A stretch of DNA of 64,000 nucleotides. It comes from Cherax quadricarinatus (taxonomy: Eukaryota > Arthropoda > Malacostraca > Decapoda > Parastacidae). A model generated the notes under the pieces. The model was given only the letters and a program-made list of their open reading frames with translations. It did no database searches and had not been told where the DNA came from. How positions within the stretch are numbered: position 1 is the stretch's first letter; each line of letters begins with the position of its first letter. Of the stretch, positions 29,455-43,095 are shown one piece after another. The position numbers were made by a program, and so were the translations under genes. Location: the NCBI RefSeq assembly GCF_038502225.1, contig NC_091300.1:47890202-47954201 (forward strand), in the 5' to 3' direction.

Positions 29455-30257
29455 AAATGAAAGGAAGGGGACAAGACTTATGTTGAGGCCCAAACAGGCC
29501 GTCAGGAAATGTCAAGGAATGAAATGGGCATGCTGCTGGACACAGGGAAAGCAGTAAGTGAGGGGGAGGCGTGTAGGTAAAGAAAGTGAACAAGCCACTG
29601 GGAGATACAGGAAATAATAAGGGAGGCAATGGCTATGTAAAAATGGGACTCAGAGATGCTGAGGAAAAAAACAGTGGGAGGAGGAGAGAGAGAGGTCAGT
29701 CTTTATGTGTGGGTGTCAGGAGATCCAAGACGGCAGAGAAAAAAAAAGAGACTAAAAATGTCATCGAACAAACAGGAAAAGAGGACATGCCTGAGCTGAT
29801 AAATTTTCAGAGAATAGGGTAGTAATCGAGGATAAGAAAGCGGCCAGTCGAAATGATTTTCAAGACAGAAACAGTGTGGAACAGGATCCTGCAGGAGAAA
29901 CCGCATCTAAAAATGAGAACAAAACGGTGGAAGCTGAGAGAGAGGAGACAAAGACGAAAGGGGCAAGAAAGAGAGATAAGGCTATAGTCGGTAGGGGGCA
30001 ACCAGAGTCGAGTGAAGCAACAAGCACAGCCACCCACAGAACCCCACAACCAAATATATTACCCCAGAATAAACTACACTCCACACTCTGAGCCCCCACC
30101 CTATGCAGTACAACCCCACAGCACCCTGGCAGGTCTTCCACTCCCCTAGCCCCCCTCCCCTAGAATACAGTGCTGGAGAGGAAACTGAGGGTTTGGTACA
30201 CAAATGCTGATGGAATAATGAAAAAGTTGGGGGAGTGGCACGAAAGAATCACAAAGG
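29455..30257 (+). pseudogene. LINE-A copy 4: ORF1, linker and start of ORF2
   Basis: Fragments in changing frames match copy 2 ORF1 (QDGREKK..., LINFQRIG, VEQDPAGETASK) and the Pro-rich linker. It ends with VLERKLRVWYTNADGIMKKL, the start of the endonuclease. It is cut near 30257 by unrelated DNA and resumes at 31275. Several indels and stops. Confidence 0.75.
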
Positions 30258-31274
30258 TTTTAGGGAAATGCTACAAACTAAGACAAAGAGTAAATAATGG
30301 ATTGTAATGGGACTTATCTTGAAAGACAGTTTTTGCCTACACAGTCGTCCCTGTAGGTGATGTCTTGAGAAGCTGTCGTATGCACTCCCTAAGGGATGAA
30401 AAAAAAATATGTGAGTTTAATTACCCCTAGGGGGTGTTATGTCAGTATTTTCATAACTGATTACTGACTGGATCCACTGTATCCTATACTCACGTTTGTT
30501 GGGCTAAAACCCCCACATATTACCGGAGTTTATGGTAATCTGTTGAGGTCGAATATTAGTTCTCAACTACACAGTCAATTGAACTACCATACGTTAAACA
30601 GACTTACCTGGGTTTGTGTATCAGACCCTTACACCCAGATATCGGTGTCTCGATTGAAGAATAGTGTCTTTGAGAATGTCCAAATCTTCCACAGCCTAGG
30701 AATATGCACATTGGTACACTATTTTCCACAAGGTTTATCTTTCGTAGTAATGTCATTAAAGAAGGTGATCACACTTCTCTGCAAGTGTTTTGATGTGTCT
30801 TTGAGATGCCTTTATGCACAAAAGCACGCGGATCAGTGTTCTTTGTTCATTATCCCAGCGTCAGTGTGTCCCTTAGCAGGGTTAAAAGTAATCTAAGAAG
30901 ACGCCTCTTTCCCCAGCACATAAAGGAAAAGCTGACGTAGCATATTTCCCCTGCTTGCCAAACTTCCACTATGAAGCAATGCAGAATGCTTGATTCTAGC
31001 TGTCTGGGCATACACAACAATGTACACTGTCTTTACCATGGTAATAAAGTGGGTGTAGGATTTCCCTTAATCGTCCTGCTTATTAAACTACACTACTTGC
31101 AACACTGGTCTCTTGCAAAGAGTCGCATGACTCATAACTGGTACACACTGGTTAAACATTTGCTTGTAATTACTTGGGAAATAAGCAAGATGCTTGCCCC
31201 TTCTGAGAGGGTCTGGGCCCTTCAAGACTGAAGTGGCTGAAAGGGGCTGAAGGGGGCTGGAGAAAATTTCTCCA
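30258..31274. other. About 1.0-kb unidentified insertion inside a LINE-A copy
   Basis: Sequence here does not match the LINE, which resumes at 31275. CACAAAGG just before the left edge (near 30249) and CACAAAAGG at the right edge (near 31272) could be a target duplication of 8-9 bp. I saw no strong terminal inverted repeats and no protein domain. The 117-codon frame at 30543 resembles nothing I know. Confidence 0.5.
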
Positions 31275-31445
31275 CAAAAGGCATTGCCAGACATCATAGC
31301 TCTCACGGAAACCAAGCTCACAGGAATGATAACAGATGTCAACTTCCCAACTGGATAACAAATCCTGAGGAAAAACAGAGAGAATAGAGGGGTGTGGAGG
31401 AGTTGCACTGCTCATCAAAAACCAAGAGAATTTTGAGGAGAATTT
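31275..31445 (+). pseudogene. LINE-A copy 4: endonuclease continued
   Basis: PDIIALTETKLTGMITDVNF and, with a stop and frameshift, QILRKNRENRG then VALLIKN. This follows on from the sequence interrupted at 30257. Truncated by the SINE at 31447. Confidence 0.75.
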
Positions 31446-31446
31446 T

Positions 31447-31735
31447 GAGGAGATGGTAGTGGCCTGCTCCCAAAAGCTATCGCTTCACACGGTAAATGTC
31501 CGGGTTCGATTCTCGGCGAGGGTTGAAACATTGGGCGTATTTCCTTAAACCGGTTTTCTATGTTCACCCATCAGTAAAATGGGTACCTGGAAGTTAGTTG
31601 ACTTGTGTGGGTCGCATCCCAGGACAAAATTGACCTAATTTGCCCGAAATGCTCTGCATAACAAGCGGCTTTCTGTATAGTAGTATGTCACTGATGTCAG
31701 CTAGGCCTGTATACCTTGCACATGTACCTGTAGTC
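31447..31735 (+). mobile_element. tRNA-derived SINE
   Basis: Head GTGGCCTGCTCCCAAAAGCT, then box B GGGTTCGATTC (31502-31512). Body phrases GGTACCTGGAAGTTAG, GTGTGGGTCGCATCCCAGG, AATGCTCTGCATAACAAGCG, and end CACATGTACCTGTAG. Same family as 38205. Confidence 0.8.
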
Positions 31736-34217
<2,482 letters not shown>

Positions 34218-34345
34218 TAGCGATCAGTGAAGAGGCGGGGCCAGGAGCTCGGACTCGACCCCCGCAACCTCAACTAGGTGAGTACAACTAGGTGAGTACA
34301 CACACACACACACACACGCGCACACACACGCACACACACACACAA
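34218..34345 (+). repeat. LINE-A 3' UTR tail and (CA)n
   Basis: AACTAGGTGAGTAC occurs twice at 34270-34297, followed by an impure CA/CG run to 34345. It shows how the LINE's tail unit grades into a dinucleotide repeat. Confidence 0.85.
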
Positions 34346-34379
34346 ATTTCTGTGCACTGATCAGCTGATAAAATAAACA

Positions 34380-36369
34380 CACAGTTGACAACCTCTCTTA
34401 ACTTACTCATCTAACTATATAGGTTCTTAACATTTAACGCCAACTCTGCTAAGGTATGATTTACATATGCAGAATGGTTAACATCTCAAGGTAGATCGAA
34501 ACCTGTTGCTATAGCTAACACATGCCTAGGTTGAGGAGGATCTAAATGAGTACTTACAAATTATACTTGAGGATGGGACAGTAAGATCATCAAACCCATC
34601 TTCTCACCTGGAAAGGTGATGGCTTTACAGTGTTTGTTCAGGAGTAGCAAACGGTTTACTTCATCAGAGAAATCAGTTGGATCTAAATCTTTCTCCTCAA
34701 CTGGTGGAATGGACAGATCTTACGTAACAGATGGACTCTCCTCGGTTGAAATAGCACTGACCGACTGGCACGGTGACAAGTCATTTTCTGCACACTTCTG
34801 CATCTTCAGGGTAGTGTACGAGGTCTATGATACTGGTATGTCCTCTGAGTCAGACACTCTGACCCAAGGTATTACTATAAGGAGGAAGATCTTGCTATCT
34901 TTAACGATATGTAAAGCTAAGACTGTATAACCATCTGGAACACGAGGCACAACAACAGACACTCGAGTGAGGCACTAGTCCATTGCCATTTCTGCAAATG
35001 GCAAGGGACATCAACTAGAGATGACATTACTAGCTTCAAGTGGTGGTTTTCTGACAAGGCGTCCCCTGTGAAAAAACTACAACTTGAACTAGTTGACGTT
35101 ACATAGACGGGCTTAACACTGAAGATGGTCTGAGATTCCTCTGACTCTTGAGGTGACTGAACACTGTCTTATATGTCTGGAGCTATGGGTGAAATATAGA
35201 CAAGACTGATAGGATGACCAGTGCCTGATTGCTTGGTAACACTACTAGAAAAGGCACCGGTCTGCAAGAACGTAATCTTCGCTTCATATTCTGTGGCAGT
35301 GTGGCAGATGTCAGACCCAAGCTGATAACTTCAATGCGGCACAATGAAATCCATCTGGGCATGCTATCTATAGGTATCAATCACGACTCACAAATCTCTC
35401 ATGGACATGAATCCCAAGAGGAAATCGCCAGGAAAACTAATCTGATCAACTACAAGAAAGGAAGCAGTAAAATCTCAGCCTTAGATAGAGAAGGTAAGGG
35501 AAGTCTTTCCTTGGACACGGAGGCTCGAACCCGACACACCACTAAGGGAAGTTACACGAGTCGGTTCTACGAGGAAGACATGTCGCAACTGCTTATCTTT
35601 GAACGAACTAGACCTGACGATATTGACTTGTGCACCAGAGTCCATGAAGACAAACTGGCACTGAAAGAACAGATGCTTGAACTAAGGGTCCTATCTTCGT
35701 ATCAGAATTTATATGTAAACATGAAGGAGGGTCGTCATCAGAGAAGGCATTTTCCACTTCATCCCCAAAATTATCTTCGTCGATAACATTTGATGCAACA
35801 TCATCAACAAGATTGTCTTCGTCAATTACTGAATCAACGTCGTTAACAAGAGTCTCTTCCTTGAGATCACACACAGTCTCGAAGGAATTCTGGACAGGGA
35901 TAGAGGAATCGTTATCGCCTATCATCACCACGGGACGTTGGGACTCGGATGTTTGGCTTCCCCCCGAAGGTGAAGGACGCGCTTGGGACTGGCTTTGATT
36001 AGTCCTAGACGCACGACTCCGATTTCCATGTCTGTTACTGCGGTAGTAACGACCCCGAAAAAAACTGGAATGTCTACTATTGTAAAGAGCATTGCACTCA
36101 GATGTATCATGGCCATGAATTCTATGATACGTACAATAAGGCAAATCTAACTGGTAATCATCCTTGGTACGACGCTTTCTGGGATATTGATCTGGGCAAT
36201 TGACAGCTATATGACCTCGGTAACCACAGTTAAAACACGTTCTATGGTTATGGTTACTGAATGTACTGCGAGCACTACGAGCATAGCGACTCGTTGCATT
36301 AGCCTTGGCTGACTGATATGACTGGTTTCTATCAGGACTTTTCGGCACTATTACAACCCAGGAGTCCAA
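34380..36369 (-). pseudogene. LTR-retrotransposon gag and protease remnant (left arm)
   Basis: Reading down the minus strand from 36369: Gag with zinc knuckle CFNCGYRGHIAVNC, a Ser/Arg-rich region and an acidic end (VIDEDNLVDDV...), then worn protease sequence to about 35300 and a spacer to about 34380. RT is absent. Compared with the right arm at 56945-59310, about 0.37 kb of Gag is missing after DSWVVIV. Stops and shifts are common. Superfamily probably Ty3/gypsy, unconfirmed. Confidence 0.7.
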
Positions 36370-36383
36370 ACGTCGCAGTGGCC

Positions 36384-36715
36384 TGTTATCCTGGGTGTAA
36401 AGGGAGCAAAATAAACACAGCAGTCACCCAAAACTTTTGACTTATAAGGACAATTATCCTTCACCAATTTAGAACAGAAGTATGTACACTATATACACTA
36501 TGTACAGCAATAGGTATTAGTGCACTCCACGGTAAGCAAGGCAGAATAGAAGCCACTAGAGAGCAGACCGTGCTTCAACCAGCTCTAGAATGGGAATGAC
36601 AAGGGCAGACAGGAGAGTGGTACCCACATAACCTCTGCGATTGCCAAAACCATCTTCTCATTGGCTGGAACCTGGGTACTGGTTGAACGACGGGGCCCCA
36701 TCATCAACCCTCAGT
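36384..36715 (-). repeat. LTR-like insertion within gag (left arm)
   Basis: On the minus strand it begins GACTGAGGGTTGATGATGGG and ends CACCCAGGATAACA. It matches the 312-bp copy at 56627-56938, where TG...CA ends are clear. It contains GTGTTTATTTTGC and lies inside the Gag sequence. Possibly a solo LTR of another family. Confidence 0.5.
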
Positions 36716-36965
36716 CCCCTGGTTGGGGGAGATAGCCTGTAAATGAGGGTGTGTACATGCATCGAATAAAGGTTATGTACTCTTTGCATGCCACAGACAC
36801 ACTCACTGGTACAAGAAAAGAACGAATCAAATCCTTATATTCCACCTGGTTCGCTGGTTGGGGGAGATAGCCTGTAAATGAGGGTGTGTACATGCGCCCT
36901 GAATAAGGGAATAAATCTGTCGTGGTTACGTACTCTTTGCATGCCACAGTAGAGAAAACAATTGT
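36716..36965 (-). repeat. Tandem duplication of a ~100-bp gag segment
   Basis: The block holding GATAGCCTGTAAATGAGGGT and TCTTTGCATGCCACAG occurs twice (about 36725-36790 and 36855-36955). The right arm has it once. The same edge lacks about 0.69 kb that the right arm has (55797-56490). Confidence 0.7.
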
Positions 36966-36969
36966 CAAA

Positions 36970-38000
36970 AAAAAAAAAAAATATGGCACACATCAAGTTA
37001 AGTGTACACCGAGAACACAACTAAATGAATATATTTGAATAACTGAGAATATTTCACTGAATAATGATTTATCAGACTGTAAGTAATGATCAGTTACTGA
37101 ACAAAAATATAGCACTAACACTATAATAATTTGTGAAAGAACAAATTGCACAAAGGTAATTACAGAATTGGTCAATTAATCAGTAAAATTTGCACACACA
37201 GAAAATATAACCAAGAAGAATAACATAATATCAAGAAATAGCTGGTTGGAACACTTTTACTCTTAATTTCAAATTAGGAAAACAATTACTCAAAACAGAG
37301 CAATAACAACAATTTTACTATAAAAAAGATACACTAAGAGTGAATTTGTTCAAAGAAGGATTAATAATATGAATAAAAATGACACAATATACAAAACTAA
37401 GAAATTTTAACTCTTACAAAGTTGCAGAAACACAATGAGCATCAAGGGAACACTCACTATAGTTAAATTTCAATTGTTCTTGCACAAGGTCTTGCAGAGA
37501 CAAAAATGAAAATGAACCTCTTGCTGGCACACTACATAATTTTACAATCTACAAAATTTAAAATAGGTAAGACACTAGATAAATAAAAATAATTAATATA
37601 AAAGAATGTTACACATTAATTAAAATGTGAAAGTTAGGTTAGGTTAGAAAGAGTAGTGAATGAATTAACACAAAATTAGCAGGAAAATACAAGGAAAATT
37701 AAAGAAAATTAATGATACACAATAATGAAATGAAGTAGATAGCACAACACTCAAAGAACACAGATGGAGGAAAAAGTAACAGTTCACAGGGAGTGAATGA
37801 ATTGGGAAAAAATATATATTGCTCCCAAAAGACAAATAATAAAGTTGTACAGAGAAAGTGGCCATGGTAAATAAATTCTTGCTCTTATGGAAGCTTTAGG
37901 GTGTTTTGTATTAATAGAATAATTGTTATCCAGCAATTAAATGGTGAGTGCTCATTAAATAATATGCATATATCTTTTGAAAAATGTTCTATACTCAACA
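36970..38000 (-). other. AT-rich leader or putative LTR (left arm)
   Basis: Counterpart of 54742-55797. It ends on the left-to-right strand at CTATACTCAACA, next to GATCCCTCCCCTTTC, which reads as a purine tract before TGTTGAG on the minus strand. No protein is visible. See the right-arm entry. Confidence 0.4.
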
Positions 38001-38204
38001 GATCCCTCCCCTTTCTTTTCTAGTCATAAACCATCATACAGTCCACTCAATATCTAGTAATTTACCAACAATATTTATATTAATTTTACGTTGTAATATT
38101 TGATAGGCTCGAGTTTGTTTGTGGGTGGGAGAGTGTCTGTGGATCTCTGAGGAGAGGCATGGTGCAGCCTAGTAACTCTAAAATCCTACTTAGCTAGGTC
38201 GTAG

Positions 38205-38522
38205 CTCATCCCGTAGCTCGATCGCTAACATACTCAGTTCACACACTGAGGTCAGGGGTTCGAATCTTCTCCTGTACGCCTGGAAAACATTTGGTACGTG
38301 TTTTCATAAGACACCTGCTTCCCTGTACCTGTTCAACCATCAGTTTAAAATGAATACCTGGGTGTTAGTCGACTGGTGTGGGTCGCATCGTGGGACAGAA
38401 CTGACCTAATTTATCCTAATGCTCAGCATAACAAGCGGCTTTCTATATATTAGTATGTCATTGATGTCAACTAGGCCTGTATACCTGGCACATGTACTTG
38501 TAGGAAATCAAAATATTATTAT
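38205..38522 (+). mobile_element. tRNA-derived SINE (left arm)
   Basis: Box A-like TAGCTCGATCG and box B GGTTCGAATC (38258-38267). Body with GACACCTGCTTCCCTGTACC, GGGTGTTAGTCGACTGG, TGGGTCGCATCGTGGGAC, AGCATAACAAGCGGCTTTC. Tail ACATGTACTTGTAGG plus ATTATTATTAGTAGTAG. Shared with 54230-54550, so it predates the split of the arms. Confidence 0.85.
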
Positions 38523-38825
38523 TAGTAGTAGTAAGTACAATAAATTGTTGCTTGGTTGTGCCCCCTCCAATTATGTGGATGCATTATTTCAGGAATGTAC
38601 CTGTGAACCTCGTCCCCATAATTTCCCACACATATGTTACTATGTATGATAATTGTACTTATATGTACCTGTACCTAAATATATTTACTTTCTTACCATG
38701 ACATAATATAGATTAATACTATAGTTAGTGATATAAAAGTACCATTTTCTATAATTGTTAACTTACGAAACTTTTAAATTGTCATGAGTAACTAAATTAT
38801 GTTAACCAGAGTTTGTGTACACAGA

Positions 38826-38935
38826 GCAGTTCCCTTAAGGAAAGTTCCTTGAAGCCGCCAAGGAAGCTCTTGCTCCAGGGAATTGAACTTGCTTTCCTCT
38901 TCCACAGATCTAATCTGACTCACAAATTATGATGT
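38826..38935 (+). repeat. Dispersed 'TTCCCTTAAGGAAAGTTCC' repeat (left arm)
   Basis: TTCCCTTAAGGAAAGTTCC, then GAAGCTCTTGCTCCAGGGAA, matching the family at 15039-15205 at moderate divergence. Counterpart on the right at 53823-53935. Confidence 0.6.
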
Positions 38936-39244
38936 AGCCACTTAGCCTTAATACCATAATCTGTAAGGATTTATTGTTAAGAATTAATCTAAGTCTGCTC
39001 GAAATGCCTAGCCATGCTAGGTGTCCTAGTGGCCCCCTCTGTAATTAGTATTTCATAACATGTAAACCACACAATACCCAAAACCTGTAAACCCCACATT
39101 GTAACCCTTACAGAGAATAAACTTGAATTGAAATGAATTGAGTTAATTTTAATTTTATCATCCTTATTTCAAATGACAGATAATTTAATAAATAGACCAC
39201 TTAACACAGTCTGTTAACAGTAATTTGTATTTTTGCTTTGAGAT

Positions 39245-39545
39245 TGGTGGAGAAGCACTGTAGCTCATTGGTAGCGCATTTGGCTCACACATTGAGGCCC
39301 GTGGTTCGATACCCGGTATGGGTGAAAAAAATGGTCGTATGTCGTTAAGACACTTGCTATCCCTGTTCGCCTAATAGTACCTGGGTGTTCGCCAACTTGT
39401 GTGGGTCGCATTCTGAGGGCAAAAATTAACCAAAGTTGCCCGAAACGCTCTGTATAAACATGGGCTTTTTATATAGTATGATGTCAGCTAAGTCTGTATA
39501 AGATGTATCATTTACTTGTAGAAATAAAGATTATTATTATAGTAG
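39245..39545 (+). mobile_element. tRNA-derived SINE, intact copy (left arm)
   Basis: Box A-like TAGCTCATTGG and box B GGTTCGATACC (39303-39313). Body with ACACTTGCTATCCCTGTTCG, GTACCTGGGTGTTCGCC, GTGTGGGTCGCATTCTGAG. Tail TTACTTGTAGAAATAAAG and TTATTATTATAGTAG. In the right arm the same SINE is split by a 1189-bp transposon, so this copy is the empty site. Confidence 0.88.
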
Positions 39546-39589
39546 TAGTAGGGGAGCTCGGAGGTCAGTAAGGAAGTGGAGCCTGGCAT

Positions 39590-39895
39590 GTAAGATAAGA
39601 TAAGATTTCGTTCGGATTTTTAACCCCGGAGGGTTAGCCACCCAGGATAACCCAAGAAAGTCAGTGCGTCATCGAGGACTGTCTAACTTATTTCCATTGG
39701 GGTCCTTAATCTTGTCCCCCAGGATGCGACCCACACCAGTCGACTAACACCCAGGTACCTATTTGCTGCTAGGTGAACAGGACAACAGGTGTAAGGAAAC
39801 GTGTCGAATGTTTCCACCCGCCGGGAATCGAACCCGGGCCCTCCGTGTGTGAAGCGGAAGCTTTAGCCACCAGGCCACCGGGCCACGATGTTTTT
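39590..39895 (-). mobile_element. tRNA-derived SINE present only in the left arm
   Basis: On the minus strand: box A-like TGGCCTGGTGG, box B as GGAATCGAACC on the plus strand (39823-39833), body ACACCTGTTGTCCTGTTCAC and GGTACCTGGGTGTTAGTCG, and tail (CTTAT)n near 39597. The right arm runs straight from GGCATGTAA to CGATGTTTTT, so this is a presence/absence difference. No obvious target duplication. Confidence 0.85.
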
Positions 39896-39974
39896 GTCCT
39901 GATGTCGTTAAATTGTTTACCCTCAGTAGTAATAATATTAATAATAATAATAATATCTTCATTCCTCCAAGTAT

Positions 39975-42839
39975 ATGTACAAGATATATAGGCAGTTGGA
40001 TGTCCTGGCTCTAAGCGAAACAAAGCTGAAGGGGGTAGGAGAGTTTCAGTGGGGGGAAATAAATGGGATTAAATCTGGAGTATCTGAGAGAGTTAGAGCA
40101 AAGGAAGGGGTAGCAGTAATGTTAAATGATCAGTTATGGAAGGAGAAAAGGGAATATGAATGTGTAAATTCGAGAATTATGTGGATTAAAGTAAAGGTTG
40201 GATGCGAGAAGTGGGTCATAATAAGCGTGTATGCACCTGGAGAAGAGAGGAATGCAGAGGAGAGAGAGAGATTTTGGGAGATCTTAAGTGAATGTATAGG
40301 AGCCTTTAAACCAAGTGAGAGAGTAATTGTGGTAGGGGACCTGAATGCTAAAGTAGGAGAAACTTTTAGAGAGGGTGTGGTAGGTAAGTTTGGGGTGCCA
40401 GGTGTAAATGATAATGGGAGCCCTTTGATTGAACTTTGTATAGAAAGGGGTTTAGTTATAGGTAATACATATTTTAAGAAAAAGAGGATAAATAAGTATA
40501 CACGATATGATGTAGGGCGAAATGACAGTAGTTTGTTGGATTATGTATTGGTAGATAAAAGACTGTTGAGTAGACTTCAGGATGTACATGTTTATAGAGG
40601 GGCCACAGATATATCAGATCACTTTCTAGTTGTAGCTACACTGAGAGTAAAAGGTAGATGGGATACAAGGAGAATAGAAGCATCAGGGAAGAGAGAGGTG
40701 AAGGTTTATAAACTAAAAGAGGAGGCAGTTAGGGTAAGATATAAACAGCTATTGGAGGATAGATGGGCTAATGAGAGCATAGGCAATGGGGTCGAAGAGG
40801 AATGGGGTAGGTTTAAAAATGTAGTGTTAGAGTGTTCAGCAGAAGTTTGTGGTTACAGGAAAGTGGGTGCAGGAGGGAAGAGGAGCGATTGGTGGAATGA
40901 TGATGTAAAGAGAGTAGTAAGGGAGAAAAAGTTAGCATATGAGAAGTTTTTACAAAGTAGAAGTGATGCAAGGAGGGAAGAGTATATGGAGAAAAAGAGA
41001 GAGGTTAAGAGAGTGGTGAAGCAATGTAAAAAGAGAGCAAATGAGAGAGTGGGTGAGATGTTATCAACAAATTTTGTTGAAAATAAGAAAAAGTTTTGGA
41101 GTGAGATTAACAAGTTAAGGAAGCCTAGAGAACAAATGGATTTGTCAGTTAAAAATAGGAGAGGAGAGTTATTAAATGGAGAGTTAGAGGTATTGGGAAG
41201 ATGGAGGGAATATTTTGAGGAATTGTTAAATGTTGATGAAGATAGGGAAGCTGTGATTTCGTGTATAGGGCAAGGAGGAATAACATCTTGTAGGAGTGAG
41301 GAAGAGCCAGTTGTGAGTGTGGGGGAAGTTCGTGAGGCAGTAGGTAAAATGAAAGGGGGTAAGGCAGCCGGGATTGATGGGATAAAGATAGAAATGTTAA
41401 AAGCAGGTGGGGATATAGTTTTGGAGTGGTTGGTGCAATTATTTAATAAATGTATGGAAGAGGGTAAGGTACCTAGGGATTGGCAGAGAGCATGCATAGT
41501 TCCTTTGTATAAAGGCAAAGGGGATAAAAGAGAGTGCAAAAATTATAGGGGGATAAGTCTGTTGAGTGTACCTGGTAAAGTGTATGGTAGAGTTATAATT
41601 GAAAGAATTAAGAGTAAGACGGAGAATAGGATAGCAGATGAACAAGGAGGCTTTAGGAAAGGTAGGGGGTGTGTGGACCAGGTGTTTACAGTGAAACATA
41701 TAAGTGAACAGTATTTAGATAAGGCTAAAGAGGTCTTTGTGGCATTTATGGATTTGGAAAAGGCGTATGACAGGGTGGATAGGGGGGCAATGTGGCAGAT
41801 GTTGCAAGTGTATGGTGTAGGAGGTAGGTTACTGAAAGCAGTGAAGAGTTTTTACGAGGATAGTGAGGCTCAAGTTAGAGTATGTAGGAAAGAGGGAAAT
41901 TTTTTCCCAGTAAAAGTAGGCCTTAGACAAGGATGTGTGATGTCACCGTGGTTGTTTAATATATTTATAGATGGGGTTGTAAGAGAAGTAAATGCGAGGG
42001 TCTTGGCAAGAGGCGTGGAGTTAAAAGATAAAGAATCACACACAAAGTGGGAGTTGTCACAGCTGCTCTTTGCTGATGACACTGTGCTCTTGGGAGATTC
42101 TGAAGAGAAGCTGCAGAGATTGGTGGATGAATTTGGTAGGGTGTGCAAAAGAAGAAAATTAAAGGTGAATACAGGAAAGAGTAAGGTTATGAGGATAACA
42201 AAAAGATTAGGTGATGAAAGATTGAATATCAGATTGGAGGGAGAGAGTATGGAGGAGGTGAATGTATTCAGATATTTGGGAGTGGACGTGTCAGCGGATG
42301 GGTCTATGAAAGATGAGGTGAATCATAGAATTGATGAGGGAAAAAGAGTGAGTGGTGCACTTAGGAGTCTGTGGAGACAAAGAACTTTGTCCTTGGAGGC
42401 AAAGAGGGGAATGTATGAGAGTATAGTTTTACCAACGCTCTTATATGGGTGTGAAGCATGGGTGATGAATGTTGCAGCGAGGAGAAGGCTGGAGGCAGTG
42501 GAGATGTCATGTCTGAGGGCAATGTGTGGTGTGAATATAATGCAGAGAATTCGTAGTTTGGAAGTTAGGAGGAGGTGCGGGATTACCAAAACTGTTGTCC
42601 AGAGGGCTGAGGAAGGGTTGTTGAGGTGGTTCGGACATGTAGAGAGAATGGAGCGAAACAGAATGACTTCAAGAGTGTATCAGTCTGTAGTGGAAGGAAG
42701 GCGGGGTAGGGGTCGGCCTAGGAAGGGTTGGAGGGAGGGGGTAAAGGAGGTTTTGTGTGCGAGGGGCTTGGACTTCCAGCAGGCATGCGTGAGCGTGTTT
42801 GATAGGAGTGAATGGAGACAAATGGTTTTTAATACTTGA
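39975..42839 (+). CDS. RTE-like LINE ORF2: endonuclease-RT, 954 codons open
   Basis: Endonuclease: LDVLALSETKLKG (E of motif 2), VYAPGEERNAEE, VVVGDLNAKVGE (D122, N124), [21 protein letters not shown] (D215, H216). Basic linker. [48 protein letters not shown], motif A D593 in [32 protein letters not shown] (D701, D702). C-terminus: CEAWVMNVAARRR, WFGHVERMERNRM, RGRPRKGW. It would nick the target and copy the LINE RNA. The first about 7 codons and the GTATATGTACAAG start belong to flanking DNA; the true N-terminus, before LDVLAL, is lost. No stop or frameshift, all catalytic motifs present. Confidence 0.9.
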   Translation: MYKIYRQLDVLALSETKLKGVGEFQWGEINGIKSGVSERVRAKEGVAVMLNDQLWKEKREYECVNSRIMWIKVKVGCEKWVIISVYAPGEERNAEERERFWEILSECIGAFKPSERVIVVGDLNAKVGETFREGVVGKFGVPGVNDNGSPLIELCIERGLVIGNTYFKKKRINKYTRYDVGRNDSSLLDYVLVDKRLLSRLQDVHVYRGATDISDHFLVVATLRVKGRWDTRRIEASGKREVKVYKLKEEAVRVRYKQLLEDRWANESIGNGVEEEWGRFKNVVLECSAEVCGYRKVGAGGKRSDWWNDDVKRVVREKKLAYEKFLQSRSDARREEYMEKKREVKRVVKQCKKRANERVGEMLSTNFVENKKKFWSEINKLRKPREQMDLSVKNRRGELLNGELEVLGRWREYFEELLNVDEDREAVISCIGQGGITSCRSEEEPVVSVGEVREAVGKMKGGKAAGIDGIKIEMLKAGGDIVLEWLVQLFNKCMEEGKVPRDWQRACIVPLYKGKGDKRECKNYRGISLLSVPGKVYGRVIIERIKSKTENRIADEQGGFRKGRGCVDQVFTVKHISEQYLDKAKEVFVAFMDLEKAYDRVDRGAMWQMLQVYGVGGRLLKAVKSFYEDSEAQVRVCRKEGNFFPVKVGLRQGCVMSPWLFNIFIDGVVREVNARVLARGVELKDKESHTKWELSQLLFADDTVLLGDSEEKLQRLVDEFGRVCKRRKLKVNTGKSKVMRITKRLGDERLNIRLEGESMEEVNVFRYLGVDVSADGSMKDEVNHRIDEGKRVSGALRSLWRQRTLSLEAKRGMYESIVLPTLLYGCEAWVMNVAARRRLEAVEMSCLRAMCGVNIMQRIRSLEVRRRCGITKTVVQRAEEGLLRWFGHVERMERNRMTSRVYQSVVEGRRGRGRPRKGWREGVKEVLCARGLDFQQACVSVFDRSEWRQMVFNT

Positions 42840-43095
42840 CGTGCTGTTGGAGTGTGAGCAAAGTAACATTTATGAAGGGATTCAGGGAAACCGGCAGGCC
42901 GGACTTGAGTCCTGGAGATGGGAAGTACAGTGCCTGCACTCTGAAGGAGGGGTGTTAATGTTGCAGTTTAAAAACTGTAGTGTAAAGCACCCTTCTGGCA
43001 AGACAGTGATGGAGTGAATGATGGTGAAAGTTTTTCTTTTTCGGGCCACCCTGCCTTGGTGGGAATCGGCCAGTGTGATAATAATAATAATAATA
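39996..43095 (+). mobile_element. RTE-like LINE, copy 2, nearly complete, left arm only
   Basis: Starts at CAGTTGGATGTCCTGG near the beginning of the endonuclease and ends in the 3' UTR GGGAATCGGCCAGTGTG followed by (ATA)n. Nearly identical to copies 1 and 3. At its place the right arm has about 0.92 kb (50816-51738) that is missing here, so insertion went with a target deletion, or the right arm kept more of the old locus. The uninterrupted ORF suggests a recent insertion. Confidence 0.88.

Noticed and set aside
30543..30896. 117-codon frame in the unknown insert
   Set aside because: No domain, no homologous partner in the window and ordinary length for chance in DNA of this composition.
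35229..35786. 185-codon plus frame in the left-arm gag/protease region (with 58410-58760 and similar)
   Set aside because: It lies antisense to the protease and spacer of the LTR element and has no domain. The matching frame in the other arm is explained by the inverted duplication.
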